A program made the translations under genes and the position numbers. A stretch of DNA of 64,000 nt from Sphingomonas prati. GTDB lineage: Bacteria; Pseudomonadota; Alphaproteobacteria; Sphingomonadales; Sphingomonadaceae. The stretch is from the NCBI RefSeq assembly GCF_014643515.1, contig NZ_BMJP01000002.1, positions 186,001 through 250,000 on the forward strand, read 5' to 3'. Below, piece by piece: positions 8,063 through 17,428 of the stretch (its first letter is position 1; each line of letters begins with the position of its first letter). Below the pieces are notes generated by a model, which searched no databases, was not told the origin of the DNA, and saw nothing but the letters and a program-made list of their open reading frames with translations.

Positions 8063-10273
8063 TCACTCCACACCCACCGGCGGCACATTATGCCCCAGCA
8101 ACTGCAACACCTGCGATGCTGCGTCCACCAGGTTGGTACCCGGCCCAAAGATCCCCTGCACCCCCGCATCGCGCAGGATCTGATAATCCTGCGCCGGGAT
8201 CACCCCGCCCGCGATTACCTTGATGTCGCTCCGCCCCGCCTCGCGCAGGTGGCCGATCAGCTCGGGGATCAGCGTCTTGTGCCCGGCGGCCAGGCTCGAC
8301 GCGCCCACCACGTCCACGTCGCGCGCGATCGCCAGCTCGGCCGCCTCGCGCGGCGTCTGGAACAGCGGCCCGGCGACGATCTCGAACCCCAGGTCGCCGA
8401 ACGCGGACGACACCAGGTTCGCACCGCGGTCATGCCCGTCCTGCCCCATCTTCGCGACCAGCATCCTTGGGCTCCGCCCCTTGCGCCGCGCGATCGACGA
8501 CACGCCGTCCTTCAACCCGTCCCACGCCGCATCGCCATCATACGCACCGCCATAGATGCCCGACACCGGCGTCGGCTGCGTACCGTAGCGCCCGAACACC
8601 GTCTCCATCGCCGCCGAAATCTCGCCCAGCGTCGCCCGCGCCCGCGCGCAATCGACCGCCAGCGCCAACAGGTTCGCGTCGCCCCGCGCCCCCTCGGTCA
8701 ACGCCGCCAGCGTCGCCGCACACGCCGCCTCGTCACGCCCGGCCTTCACGCGCGCGATCCGCGCCACCTGCGCCTCGCGCACCGCGACATTGTCGACGTC
8801 CAGGATGTCGATCGGATCCTGATCAGGCAGCGTGTACTTGTTCACCCCGACGATCACCGCCTCGCCGCGGTCGACGCGCGCGGCAAACCCCGCCGCCGCC
8901 TCCTCGATCCGCCGCTTGGGCATCCCGCTCGCGACCGCCTTGGTCATGCCGCCCAGCGCCTCGACCTCCTCGATGATCGCCCACGCCTCGTCGTGCAGCT
9001 GCTTGGTCAGCGCCTCGACATAGTAAGACCCGCCCAGCGGATCGACGACCTTCGTGATCCCGGTCTCCTCCTGCAGCACGATCTGCGTGTTACGCGCGAT
9101 CCGGGCAGAGAAATCGGTCGGCAGCGCGATCGCCTCGTCCAGCGCATTGGTGTGGAGCGACTGCGTCCCCCCGAACGCCGCGGCCATTGCCTCCACGGTC
9201 GTGCGGATCACGTTGTTGTACGGGTCCTGCTCGGTCAGCGACACGCCGCTCGTCTGGCAATGCGTGCGCAGCATCTTGGACCGCTCGTCCTTCGCGCCCA
9301 GCTCGGTCATCACGCGGTACCAGAGCGTCCGCGCCGCCCGCAGCTTCGACACCTCCATGAAGAAGTTCATGCCGATCGCGAAGAAGAACGACAGCCGGCC
9401 CGCAAACGCATCGATGTCCTGCCCGCGCGCGATGGCGGCGCGCGCATATTCCATCCCGTCGGCGATCGTGAATGCCAGCTCCTGCACCTGCGTCGCCCCG
9501 GCTTCCTGCATGTGATAGCCGGAGATCGAGATGCTGTTGAACTTCGGCATGTGCGCCGACGTGTATCCGATGATGTCCGCGATGATCCGCATGCTGGGTT
9601 CGGGCGGATAGATATACGTGTTGCGGACCATGAACTCCTTCAGGATGTCGTTCTGGATCGTCCCGTCGAGCAGGTGCTGGGGCACGCCCTGCTCCTCGCC
9701 CGCCACGATGAAGAACGCCAGGATCGGGATCACCGCGCCGTTCATCGTCATGCTGACCGACATCTTGTCGAGCGGGATGCCGTCGAACAGGATCTTCATG
9801 TCGTCGATCGTGTCGATCGCCACGCCCGCCTTGCCGACATCGCCGGTGACGCGCGGGTGATCGCTGTCGTATCCGCGGTGCGTCGCCAGATCGAACGCGA
9901 CCGACAACCCCTTCTGCCCCGCCGCCAGGTTGCGCCGGTAAAAGGCATTGGATGCCTCCGCCGTCGAGAACCCCGCATATTGCCGGATCGTCCACGGCCG
10001 TCCCGCATACATCGACGCCCGCACCCCACGCGTAAACGGCGCGAACCCCGGCAACCCCGGATCGATCCCCGCAACATCCTCGGCGGTATAAAGCGGCTTC
10101 ACCACGATCCCCTCCGGCGTCCGCCAGTCGAGATCCCGCCCCTTCACCTCCTTGGCGGCGGCGCGCTCCCAATCGGCCCGCGTCGGGTCGGCCCTAGGCT
10201 CCGGCTGCACCGACTCCTTGGGCGGAACACCCGGATCTTCGCCGGGCAGAATGGGCTCGACAATGTCGCTCAT
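8063..10273 (-). CDS. scpA: Methylmalonyl-CoA mutase, single-chain
   Basis: 736 residues, the full length of the homodimer-type mutase. The N-terminal TIM barrel shows [18 protein letters not shown] and [16 protein letters not shown] near residues 90-130. The C-terminal B12-binding domain has DGHDRG (His about 614) with the downstream [12 protein letters not shown] and [11 protein letters not shown]. It converts (R)-methylmalonyl-CoA to succinyl-CoA. The ATG is at 10273. Its stop overlaps the alternative bioB GTG. It follows the PaaG-like crotonase gene after a 148-base gap filled by a 125-bp repeat. A partner GTPase chaperone (MeaB) gene is not in the window. Confidence 0.97.
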   Translation of the reverse strand: MSDIVEPILPGEDPGVPPKESVQPEPRADPTRADWERAAAKEVKGRDLDWRTPEGIVVKPLYTAEDVAGIDPGLPGFAPFTRGVRASMYAGRPWTIRQYAGFSTAEASNAFYRRNLAAGQKGLSVAFDLATHRGYDSDHPRVTGDVGKAGVAIDTIDDMKILFDGIPLDKMSVSMTMNGAVIPILAFFIVAGEEQGVPQHLLDGTIQNDILKEFMVRNTYIYPPEPSMRIIADIIGYTSAHMPKFNSISISGYHMQEAGATQVQELAFTIADGMEYARAAIARGQDIDAFAGRLSFFFAIGMNFFMEVSKLRAARTLWYRVMTELGAKDERSKMLRTHCQTSGVSLTEQDPYNNVIRTTVEAMAAAFGGTQSLHTNALDEAIALPTDFSARIARNTQIVLQEETGITKVVDPLGGSYYVEALTKQLHDEAWAIIEEVEALGGMTKAVASGMPKRRIEEAAAGFAARVDRGEAVIVGVNKYTLPDQDPIDILDVDNVAVREAQVARIARVKAGRDEAACAATLAALTEGARGDANLLALAVDCARARATLGEISAAMETVFGRYGTQPTPVSGIYGGAYDGDAAWDGLKDGVSSIARRKGRSPRMLVAKMGQDGHDRGANLVSSAFGDLGFEIVAGPLFQTPREAAELAIARDVDVVGASSLAAGHKTLIPELIGHLREAGRSDIKVIAGGVIPAQDYQILRDAGVQGIFGPGTNLVDAASQVLQLLGHNVPPVGVE

Positions 10274-10275
10274 AA

Positions 10276-10400
10276 CTCCCCCTCCCCTTCAGGGGAGGGG
10301 GTAGGGGGGTGGGGAGTGACGGGCGGGGCGGATCCCACCAGCGTTGCAAGCGCGGACCTGTCGCACCCACCCCCAGCCCCTCCCTTAAAAGGGAGGGGGG
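10276..10400. repeat. 125-bp intergenic repeat, copy A
   Basis: Starts CTCCCCCTCCCCTTCAGG and ends AAAAGGGAGGGGGG, so the ends are inverted, with a non-palindromic middle (GATCCCACCAGCGTTGCAA). It matches the copy at 13435-13559 with about eleven differences and no gaps. It begins two bases after the scpA start codon on the complementary strand, so it lies in the scpA leader. Confidence 0.85.
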
Positions 10401-10421
10401 CCTGTCGTGCTTGAACCATCG

Positions 10422-11207
10422 TCATCGCCCCGAAAACTCCGCTTTGCGCTTCCCCACGAAAGCCATAACACCCTCCGCAAAATCCGTAGTCCGCCCCGCC
10501 GCCCGCTGGTCCACAGCCTCCCGCGCCAACACATCCACCAAAGGCGTCGTCAAAGCCCCAGCCACGGCCCGCCGGATCATCCCCATCGCCCGCGTCGGCC
10601 CCGCCGCCAGCCGAACCGCCAGCGCCCGCGCCTCCACCAGCAAAGCCTCATCCTCCACCACACGGTGGATCATCCCCCAATCCAGCGCCAACTCCGCCGG
10701 CACCCGCTCACCCAGCAGCATCATCTCGAGCGCCTTCGCCCGCCCCGCCGCCTTCGCCACCAGCCAAGTTGCGCCGAAGTCCGGCACCAGCCCGATATTG
10801 ACGAACGCCAGCAGGAAATAGGCCGACCGCCCCGCCACCACGAAGTCCCCATGCAGCGCCAGCGAGCATCCCGCCCCCGCCGCCGCCCCCTGCACCGCCG
10901 TCACCACCGGGATCGGCAGCTCGGCCAGCTGCACCGCCAGCGGATTATAATGCGTCTCCAGCATCTGCCCCAGATCGGCCGGCAGCCCCCCATCGCTCCG
11001 CGCGACAAGGTCCGCCCCCGAGCAAAAGGCCCGCCCCTCACCCGCGATCAGCACCGCCCGCGCACCCTCGTCGACCGCGCGGGCCAACGCCGCACTCAGT
11101 TCCGCCAGCATCTCCGGCACGATCGCATTCAACCGCTCCGCCCGCGCCAGCGTGATGGTCGCGACCGCCTCGTCGTGGGCGTACCGGATGGTGCCATATT
11201 CGGTCAC
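10422..11207 (-). CDS. Enoyl-CoA hydratase/isomerase family protein, PaaG-like
   Basis: 261-residue crotonase fold starting at a GTG (11207). CoA/oxyanion loops: GEGRAFCSGADL and AVQGAAAGAGCSLAL. The position of the first catalytic Glu of true hydratases is Ser here, and the second site reads NIGLVPDFGATW with an Asp, as in PaaG-type isomerases. An isomerase acting on an acyl-CoA is therefore more likely than a plain 2-enoyl hydratase. It lies between methylmalonyl-CoA epimerase and mutase genes on the same strand, so it may feed odd-chain or branched acyl-CoA into the pathway (inference). Confidence 0.88.
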   Translation of the reverse strand: MTEYGTIRYAHDEAVATITLARAERLNAIVPEMLAELSAALARAVDEGARAVLIAGEGRAFCSGADLVARSDGGLPADLGQMLETHYNPLAVQLAELPIPVVTAVQGAAAGAGCSLALHGDFVVAGRSAYFLLAFVNIGLVPDFGATWLVAKAAGRAKALEMMLLGERVPAELALDWGMIHRVVEDEALLVEARALAVRLAAGPTRAMGMIRRAVAGALTTPLVDVLAREAVDQRAAGRTTDFAEGVMAFVGKRKAEFSGR

Positions 11208-11228
11208 AGCGTCACTCCCAAACCCATC

Positions 11229-11278
11229 CGTCCATCCCGAGCGAAGTCGAGGGACCCTTCGAGCGCAGTCGAGAAGCC
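11229..11278. repeat. 50-bp intergenic repeat (GAGCGAAGTCGAGGGACC type), copy 1
   Basis: CGTCCATCCCGAGCGAAGTC and what follows recur at 15205-15254 with only two differences. The right half of this gap (11289-11333) carries the partial complement (GCCTCGACTGCGCTCGGCAT, then GGACG), so the whole 11229-11333 block can fold into a long imperfect hairpin between the crotonase and epimerase genes. Confidence 0.8.
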
Positions 11279-11352
11279 AACGCCTCGGCTACGCTCGGCG
11301 AGCGTGCCTCGACTGCGCTCGGCATGGACGGGACTAGAGTTGGTAATTCCCA

Positions 11353-11772
11353 TCAATGCCCCGCCCCGATCGGCGCTTCCATCAACTCAACCAAAACCCC
11401 GCCCATGTCTCTGGGATGTAGAAACACCACCAAGGTCCCATGCGCCCCGATCCGCGGAGCCCCCAGCACCCGCGCACCCTTGGCGGCCATGTCCGCCACC
11501 GCCGCCGCGATATCGTCCACCTCGAAACACACATGATGCTGCCCGCCCGCGGGGTTCTTGGCCAGAAACCCATGGATCGGCGACGCCTCCCCCAACGGCT
11601 CGATCAACTCGATCTGCGTATTGGGCAGGTCCACGAAGCACACCCGGACCCCCTGCGCCGCCAGGTCGAACGGCTCCCCCACCGTCGCGCCGAGCACGTC
11701 GCGATACACCGCCAGCGAAGCCTCGATCGACGGCGTCGCGATCCCGACATGGTTCAACCGGCCGATGGTCAT
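11353..11772 (-). CDS. mce: Methylmalonyl-CoA epimerase
   Basis: 139 residues of the VOC superfamily (two beta-alpha-beta-beta-beta units). Metal ligands are visible as His in LNHVGIA near residue 7, His in GGQHHVCFEV and Glu in GVLVELMEAP, with the usual DLPNTQIELIEPL strand. It interconverts (S)- and (R)-methylmalonyl-CoA, linking the carboxylase to the mutase. The start is the ATG at 11772, 27 bases after the pccB stop on the same strand. Confidence 0.95.
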   Translation of the reverse strand: MTIGRLNHVGIATPSIEASLAVYRDVLGATVGEPFDLAAQGVRVCFVDLPNTQIELIEPLGEASPIHGFLAKNPAGGQHHVCFEVDDIAAAVADMAAKGARVLGAPRIGAHGTLVVFLHPRDMGGVLVELMEAPIGAGH

Positions 11773-11799
11773 GACGTCATCCCCACAGGATCAGCGGCC

Positions 11800-13332
11800 T
11801 CAAAGCGGAATATTGTCATGCTTCTTCCACGGATTCTCCAGCACCTTCCCGCGCAGCTTGCGCAGGCCCAGCGCCACCCGTCGCCGCGTCGAATGCGGCA
11901 TAATCACCTCGTCGATGAAGCCCTTGGACGCCGCCACGAACGGGTTCGCGAACCGCGCCTCATATTCCGCGGTCCGCTCCGCGATCTTCTCCGGGTCGCC
12001 GGCCTCGCGGCGGAAGATGATCTCCACCGCGCCCTTCGCGCCCATCACCGCGATCTCCGCGGTCGGCCACGCATAGTTCAGATCGCCGCGCAGATGCTTC
12101 GACGCCATCACGTCGTACGCGCCGCCATAGGCCTTGCGCGTGATGATGGTGATCTTCGGTACCGTCGCCTCGGCATAGGCGAACAGCAGCTTGGCACCAT
12201 GTTTGATGATCCCGTTATGCTCCTGCGCCACGCCCGGCAGGAACCCCGGCACGTCGACGAACGTCAGGATCGGGATCCCGAAGGCATCGCAGAACCGCAC
12301 GAACCGCGCGGCTTTCTTGGATGAGTTGATGTCGAGCACGCCGGCCAGCACCATCGGCTGGTTCGCGACGATCCCCACCGTGCGCCCCTCGACCCGCCCG
12401 AACCCGGTCAGGATATTGCCCGCATGGGTCGGCTGCGTCTCGAAGAAATCGCCCTCGTCCACCACCCGCGCGATCAGCTCGCGCATGTCGTACGGCTTGT
12501 TCGAACTGTCGGGGATCAGCGTGTCGAGCGCGGGCTCCAGCCGGTCCCACGGGTCGGTCGTCGGCCGCACCGGCGGCTCCGCCCGGTTCGACGCGGGCAG
12601 GAAATCCACGAAGTCCCGCGTGGCGAGCAGCGTTTCGATATCGTTCTCGAACGCCACATCGGCCACGCCGGACTTCGTGGAGTGCGTCACGGCACCACCC
12701 AGTTCCTCTTGGGAGACCACTTCGTTGGTGACGGTCTTCACTACCTCGGGGCCCGTGACGAACATGTAACTCGAATCCTTCACCATGAAGATGAAGTCGG
12801 TCATCGCGGGCGAATACACCGCACCGCCCGCGCACGGCCCCATGATGACCGAGATCTGCGGCACGACGCCCGATGCCAGCACGTTGCGCTGGAACACCTC
12901 GGCATAGCCGCCCAGTGACGCGACGCCCTCCTGGATCCGCGCGCCGCCGCTGTCGTTCAGCCCGATCACCGGCGCACCGACCTTCAGCGCCATGTCCATG
13001 ATCTTGCAGATCTTCTGCGCATGGCGTTCGGACAGCGACCCGCCGAACACCGTGAAGTCCTGGCTGAACACGAACACCAGCCGGCCGTTGACGGTGCCCG
13101 ATCCGGTGACGACCCCGTCGCCCGGGAACACCTGGTCCTGCATGCCGAAATCGACGCAGTTATGCTCGACATAGGCGTCCAGCTCCTCGAACGACCCGGC
13201 GTCGAGCAGCACGTCAAGCCGCTCGCGCGCGGTCAGCCGCCCCTTGGCATGCTGCGCCGCCACCCGCGCCGGCCCGCCCCCGGCCCGCGCCTCCGCCCGC
13301 TTCGCTTCCAACCGTTCCAGGATCGCCAGCAC
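11800..13332 (-). CDS. pccB: Propionyl-CoA carboxylase beta subunit (carboxyltransferase)
   Basis: 510 residues, a normal length. The two crotonase-like halves of the carboxyltransferase show [20 protein letters not shown], the oxyanion loop [14 protein letters not shown] and the second one [36 protein letters not shown] marks the acyl-CoA site. Start is GTG 13332, with AAGGAGA 7 bases upstream, which fixes the start. First gene of the leftward propionate cluster, divergent from pccR; the intergenic region holds TTTGCAAA-like sites. Confidence 0.97.
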   Translation of the reverse strand: MLAILERLEAKRAEARAGGGPARVAAQHAKGRLTARERLDVLLDAGSFEELDAYVEHNCVDFGMQDQVFPGDGVVTGSGTVNGRLVFVFSQDFTVFGGSLSERHAQKICKIMDMALKVGAPVIGLNDSGGARIQEGVASLGGYAEVFQRNVLASGVVPQISVIMGPCAGGAVYSPAMTDFIFMVKDSSYMFVTGPEVVKTVTNEVVSQEELGGAVTHSTKSGVADVAFENDIETLLATRDFVDFLPASNRAEPPVRPTTDPWDRLEPALDTLIPDSSNKPYDMRELIARVVDEGDFFETQPTHAGNILTGFGRVEGRTVGIVANQPMVLAGVLDINSSKKAARFVRFCDAFGIPILTFVDVPGFLPGVAQEHNGIIKHGAKLLFAYAEATVPKITIITRKAYGGAYDVMASKHLRGDLNYAWPTAEIAVMGAKGAVEIIFRREAGDPEKIAERTAEYEARFANPFVAASKGFIDEVIMPHSTRRRVALGLRKLRGKVLENPWKKHDNIPL

Positions 13333-13391
13333 GCTCGTCTCCTTGTGGGATCACCTCCTCCCACCCTGCGCCCGCTCACGCAAATGTGAAC

Positions 13392-13422
13392 TTGCAAAGT
13401 TGCGAAGGGCGAGTTTGCAGAA
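13392..13422. promoter_or_regulatory. Candidate PccR operator, three TTTGCAA-like half sites
   Basis: TTGCAAAGTTGCGAA at 13392-13406 and TTTGCAGAA at 13414-13422 lie 60-90 bases before the pccB start, in the region shared with pccR. PccR/RamB-family regulators are known to bind paired TTTGCAAA-like sequences. The half sites here are imperfect, and their assignment is by resemblance. Confidence 0.65.
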
Positions 13423-13434
13423 TAAACCTTCTTA

Positions 13435-13559
13435 CTCCCCCTCCCTTTCAAGGGAGGGGGTCGGGGGGTGGGTAGCGACGGGCGGGGCAGATCCCACCAG
13501 CGTTGCAAACGCGGACCTGTCCCACCCACCCCCAACCCCTCCCTTGAAAGGGAGGGGAG
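13435..13559. repeat. 125-bp intergenic repeat, copy B
   Basis: Full-length counterpart of the 10276 copy (about eleven differences, no gaps), with CTCCCCCTCCCTTTCAAGGG at the left end and CCCTTGAAAGGGAGGGGAG at the right. It separates the operator region from the pccR start, so it would form part of the pccR leader. Confidence 0.85.
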
Positions 13560-13589
13560 AAAGAACCGTCCCGCCACCGGAGCCAAAAA

Positions 13590-15005
13590 ATGCCCACCCC
13601 CCGCCGCTTCGCAGGCCAAACCCTCAAGACCCTCCGCCGCTCGGCCGCCCTCGGCCAGGCCGCCATGGCCCAGCGCCTCGGCGTCTCGGTCAGCTACCTC
13701 TCGCAACTCGAAAATGACGACCGCCCCGTCACCGCCACCGTCGCCGCGGCCCTTGCCCGCCACTTCCCGCTCGACTGGCAGGATGACGACGACGCCCCCG
13801 CCCGCCGCCGCGCCGCGCTCGCCGACGCCTTCGCCGACCCCATCCTCGCCGCCCTGGGTTCCACCGAAGGCCTCGCCCGCACCGCCGAACAGACCCCCGC
13901 GCTGGCGGACCGCTTCCTCGCGCTCCACGCCGCCTGGCGCGCGGCCGAGGAACGCCGCCAGATCGCCGACGAAGCCACCGCCTCCGGCCTCGCCACCACC
14001 ACCCGCCTCCCCTGGGAAGAAGTCCGCGACTGGTTCCACGCCGCCGGCAACTATGTAGACCCGCTCGACCGCGCCGCCGAACGCGCCGCCGACGACTTGA
14101 TCGACGCACCCGCGTTCGACACCACAAGCGAGCCCGAAACCCCCACCACCTCAGCCCTCATCACCCACCTCACCACGCTCGAGATCCAGGTCCGCCACAG
14201 CCCCCAAGCCGACGCCCCCATGCGGCGCTACGACCCCGCGACACGCACCCTCACGCTCAACCGCGCCCTCCCGCACGAGAGCCGCCGCTTCCTCCTCGCG
14301 CACCAGATCGCCGCCGCCGCACAGGTCGACACCATCGCCGCCATCGTCGCGGACGCGGACATCAGCCCCGCCGCCCGCCCGCTGCTCGCCATCGGCCTCG
14401 CCAACCATGCCGCGGGCGCGCTGCTGATGCCCTACGCCCGCTTCGCCCGCGCCGCGCGCGCCACCCGCCACGATATCGACCGGCTCTGCCAGCGGTTCGA
14501 CGTCAGCTTCGAACAGGCCTGCCACCGGCTCTCCACGCTGCAACGTCCCGGCCAGCGCGGCATCCCGGTCTTCTTCTGCCGCGTCGACATGGCCGGCAAC
14601 ATCACCAAGCGACACAGCGCCACCCGCCTCCAATTCGCGCGCTTCGGCGGCGCCTGCCCGCTCTGGATCGTCCACGAAGCGGTCGCGATCCCCGACCGCA
14701 TCCTCGTCCAGCTCGCCGAAACACCCGACGGCGTGCGCTACGTCTCGATGGCCAAGGGCCTCGTCAAACCCAGCGGCAGCTTCGCCCGTGCCCCCCGTCG
14801 CTACGCCGTGGCGCTCGGCTGCGAGGCAGAGCACGCCGCCGAATTCATCTACGCCGACAGCATCGGCGCCACCCCCACCCCGATCGGCATCAGCTGCCGC
14901 CTCTGCCCCCGCCCCGACTGCGACCAACGCGCCTTCCCCCCCGCCGACCGCGCCATCGCGGTAGACCCGGATGTCCGCGACGTGGTGCCGTACCGCGTGC
15001 TCTGA
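13590..15005 (+). CDS. pccR: Short-chain acyl-responsive XRE regulator (PccR/RamB type)
   Basis: 471 residues. N-terminal helix-turn-helix (AAMAQRLGVSVSYLSQLEND, about residues 24-45). Middle region with an IrrE/DUF-like HESRRFLLAHQIAAAAQ segment (about 230-245). C-terminal DUF2083-type domain ending in the conserved cysteine cluster CRLCPRPDCDQR. Relatives regulate propionyl-CoA carboxylase, glyoxylate-cycle or acetate genes in response to short-chain acyl-CoA. Divergent orientation from pccB and the half sites between them make the propionate cluster its likely target. ATG 13590 follows an AACCGTCCCGCCACCGGAGC stretch with GGAG 8 bases upstream. Confidence 0.92.
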   Translation: MPTPRRFAGQTLKTLRRSAALGQAAMAQRLGVSVSYLSQLENDDRPVTATVAAALARHFPLDWQDDDDAPARRRAALADAFADPILAALGSTEGLARTAEQTPALADRFLALHAAWRAAEERRQIADEATASGLATTTRLPWEEVRDWFHAAGNYVDPLDRAAERAADDLIDAPAFDTTSEPETPTTSALITHLTTLEIQVRHSPQADAPMRRYDPATRTLTLNRALPHESRRFLLAHQIAAAAQVDTIAAIVADADISPAARPLLAIGLANHAAGALLMPYARFARAARATRHDIDRLCQRFDVSFEQACHRLSTLQRPGQRGIPVFFCRVDMAGNITKRHSATRLQFARFGGACPLWIVHEAVAIPDRILVQLAETPDGVRYVSMAKGLVKPSGSFARAPRRYAVALGCEAEHAAEFIYADSIGATPTPIGISCRLCPRPDCDQRAFPPADRAIAVDPDVRDVVPYRVL

Positions 15006-15204
15006 ACAGGTCGCGAAGTCACGCCCCCCCAACTCCGTTCGTGCTGAGTAGAGACCGAGTAGCGCCCCTTGGCGCGTATCGAGGGCTCGTATCGAAGCAG
15101 CAGTCCCAACCCATCCTTCGATACGGGTCTTCGACTACGCTCAGCCCCTACTCGGGACAAACGGGCGGGGGGATTGAAGGGCAGAAAGACCCGACCCCAA
15201 AGCC

Positions 15205-15254
15205 CGTCCATCCCGAGCGAAGTCGAGGGACCCTTCGAGCGAAGCCGAGAAGCC
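15205..15254. repeat. 50-bp intergenic repeat, copy 2
   Basis: Same sequence as 11229-11278 except at two positions (AAGCC instead of CAGTC in the second half). Confidence 0.85.
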
Positions 15255-15300
15255 TACACCGCCTCACCCACCACAGGCCGAGCAACGACGACCCCCTCCC

Positions 15301-15357
15301 CGTTCGGTTCGAGCCTGTCGAGAACTTGCGCAGTTCTCGACAGGCTCGAACCGAACG
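15301..15357. repeat. Perfect 26-bp inverted repeat with 5-base loop
   Basis: The left arm begins CGTTCGGTTCGAGCCTGTCG and ends AGAACT at 15326; the loop is TGCGC; the right arm 15332-15357 is its exact complement. It lies 10 bases past the stop of the leftward LacI-family gene, so it can end that transcript. A diverged half copy is at 19085-19113. Confidence 0.9.
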
Positions 15358-15367
15358 GCGTTCCGTA

Positions 15368-16375
15368 TCACCCCATCCGACAGACCCCGGTCGACCCCCG
15401 CACCACCAGCTCATAATCCGGCACCGCCCCCGCCGCGTCCCCCTCGTCCGTATCCAGCAACAGATCCGCCGCCGCATAGGCCAGCGCATGGATCGGCTGG
15501 CGGATCGTGGTCAGCGGGGGCCACACCGCGCGCGCCAGGTCGATATCGTCGAACCCCGCGATCGACAGCGCGTCCGGCACCGCGATCCCGCGCGCGTGCG
15601 CGGCCGCCAGCGCGCCAGCCGCCATGTCGTCATTGCCCGCAAAGATCGCGGTCGGCGGCGTCGCCCCGTCCAGCAAGGCCCCCGCCGCCGCCTCGCCCGT
15701 CTCAAAATCGAACCCGCCGGCCACCACCAGCGCATCGTCCACCGCGATCGCCGCTTCGGCCAACGCGCTGCGATACCCCTCCAGCCGGCGCTGTGCCGAG
15801 ACATGATCGAGCGGCCCGTTGATGAACCCGATGCGCACATGCCCGAACCCGATCAGGTGCCGCATCATCAGCGCCGCCGCGGCCGCATCGTCCATCGTCA
15901 CGCGCTCTTCCGCCGCGGTCGGGTCGCCCGGCGCGATCCGCACATAGGCCACGCCGCGGCGGTCCAGCTCGTCCGTCACCGCGGCGATATCGCCCAGCGG
16001 CGGCGCCAGGATCACCCCGTCGACATGCGTCTCGTCGATCAGCCCGCCAATCTCCGCCGCCAGCGCGGGCGACGTCAGGTCGCACGGCTGCACGATCATC
16101 CGGATCCGGTCCTTCAGGCAGCGCGCGCGCACCCCCATCTGGATCGTGTGGACATAATAAGGGCTGGGATTGTCGTAGATCAGCGCGATCTGGAACGACC
16201 GCGCCCCCGCCAGCGCCCGCGCGGCATAGCTCGGCCGGAAATTCAGCGCCTTCATCGCCGCCTCCACCCGCTCGCGCGTCGCGGGGCGGACATGGCGTTC
16301 CTTGTTCAGCACGCGTGACACGGTCTTGAACGACACGCCGGCCGCCTCGGAAACGTCGCGGATCGTGATGCGCAT
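15368..16375 (-). CDS. LacI family transcriptional regulator
   Basis: 335 residues. HTH with hinge at the N terminus: ITIRDVSEAAGVSFKTVSRV (about 3-22) then NFRPSYAARALAG. Periplasmic-binding-protein-like effector domain: FQIALIYDNPSPYYVHTIQMG, GVILAPP, FINGPLDHVSAQRRLEGY, IFAGNDDMAAGALAAA, IAGFDDIDLAR and TTIRQPI. Such regulators usually sense sugars. No sugar transporter or glycosidase lies beside it; the nearest gene upstream is an SGNH-type hydrolase on the same strand, 100 bases away. Target genes are unknown. Confidence 0.93.
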   Translation of the reverse strand: MRITIRDVSEAAGVSFKTVSRVLNKERHVRPATRERVEAAMKALNFRPSYAARALAGARSFQIALIYDNPSPYYVHTIQMGVRARCLKDRIRMIVQPCDLTSPALAAEIGGLIDETHVDGVILAPPLGDIAAVTDELDRRGVAYVRIAPGDPTAAEERVTMDDAAAAALMMRHLIGFGHVRIGFINGPLDHVSAQRRLEGYRSALAEAAIAVDDALVVAGGFDFETGEAAAGALLDGATPPTAIFAGNDDMAAGALAAAHARGIAVPDALSIAGFDDIDLARAVWPPLTTIRQPIHALAYAAADLLLDTDEGDAAGAVPDYELVVRGSTGVCRMG

Positions 16376-16475
16376 CGATCAGGATACTCCCGCTGGCCCC
16401 GCCCGCGTGATCGCGGCGGCGCGCCCCTCCTGCGACGAACAGCGCCCTGAACGCAAGCGACGCCCCTTCAGGTCC

Positions 16476-17324
16476 TCAGCGTTCGGCGGCCAACCGGTCA
16501 TGCGCGACCCGCTGCAACGCCACCGCCTGATCCGGCGACAGCCCCAGGTCCGCCGCCGCGCGCTCCCCCCGCCCCAGCGACATCGGGTCCCGCCCCGTCA
16601 CGCTGCCGAAGATCGTCAGCGCGGACAGATAATAGCCCGCGCTGCTCGCATGATACTGGTCCCAGGACCACAGATCGAGCTGACCGAACGTCGTGCCGTC
16701 ATACGGGTTCGGGTCCGCCACGCCGCGCGTCATGGCCAGCGTCCAGGCCTGCCCCACCGGCACCACCGTCGCGCGCGCCGCCCGCCCGGCCCGGTCGTAC
16801 CCGGCCCGCACATCGTCGGCCATCGCCGCGATCGGCCGACCGTACCAGTGCCCGCCCGGCTTGTACGTCTCGTCCGCCCGCGACCAGGTCGACGCCAGCC
16901 GCACATCGACCTTCGCATTGCGCGCGCGGAACATCCCCGCCAGCCGCGCCGCATGATCGACCAGCGCGGTCGGATCGCCCGGCCGCGCCACGTCCAGCGT
17001 GCTGTAATCCTGCATCACGACGTGGTCCCACTTGGCGTCGATCCGCCCGCGCCGCCCGCGCCAGTGCCAGCCCAGCCCCTTGCCCGGCCCCGTCTCCAGG
17101 CTGACGGTGTAGGCCAGCCCCGCCTCGTCCGCGAACGTCTTGAACAGCGCGGGCACGCCGCCGACCCCCTCACCGTTCAGGTCGGTCACACTGTCCGCGC
17201 GGTACCGGTGCACGTCGGAATTGGCCCCGTAGGTAAAGCTGTTGCCGACGAACAGGATCGTCTCCTCCCCCGCCTGCCCGCCCGCCGCCAGAATCCCGAG
17301 CGCCGCGATCGTCCGTATGAGCAT
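16476..17324 (-). CDS. Secreted SGNH/GDSL-like hydrolase (DUF4886 type)
   Basis: 282 residues from the ATG at 17324, chosen because GGAGA lies 8 bases upstream and a signal peptide (IRTIAALGILAAGGQAG) then begins at once. An ATG further upstream is possible. The motif ILFVGNSFTYG carries the likely nucleophilic Ser, VVMQDYSTLD lies in block II/III, and DQYHASSAGYYLSALTIFG gives the DxxH-like Asp/His pair. Probable periplasmic esterase; the substrate is not evident. The LacI-family gene follows on the same strand. Confidence 0.82.
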   Translation of the reverse strand: MLIRTIAALGILAAGGQAGEETILFVGNSFTYGANSDVHRYRADSVTDLNGEGVGGVPALFKTFADEAGLAYTVSLETGPGKGLGWHWRGRRGRIDAKWDHVVMQDYSTLDVARPGDPTALVDHAARLAGMFRARNAKVDVRLASTWSRADETYKPGGHWYGRPIAAMADDVRAGYDRAGRAARATVVPVGQAWTLAMTRGVADPNPYDGTTFGQLDLWSWDQYHASSAGYYLSALTIFGSVTGRDPMSLGRGERAAADLGLSPDQAVALQRVAHDRLAAER

Positions 17325-17428
17325 CCGCCAGTCTCCGTTCATCTGCCGTATCCTAGCCGCATCCGCGCCACGAATGAACCGCAACCGGCGGTCTACGTTG
17401 TCATCGCACTGTCATGGAGGATCGCCCG

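Larger units (their letters stand above)
15006..15367. other. Gene-free, repeat-filled gap
   Basis: 362 bases between the convergent pccR and LacI-family genes without a credible gene. It holds an imperfect inverted repeat around 15060-15145 (CGTATCGAGG versus CCTTCGATACG), a 50-bp repeat copy (15205-15254) and a perfect palindrome (15301-15357). Such blocks are typical of sphingomonad gaps between convergent genes and may act as terminators. Confidence 0.75.

Noticed and set aside
7988-10414. An 808-codon open frame on the plus strand opposite scpA
   Set aside because: It is very rich in Arg, His and Pro and is the antisense shadow of the high-GC mutase gene, whose own protein is unmistakable.
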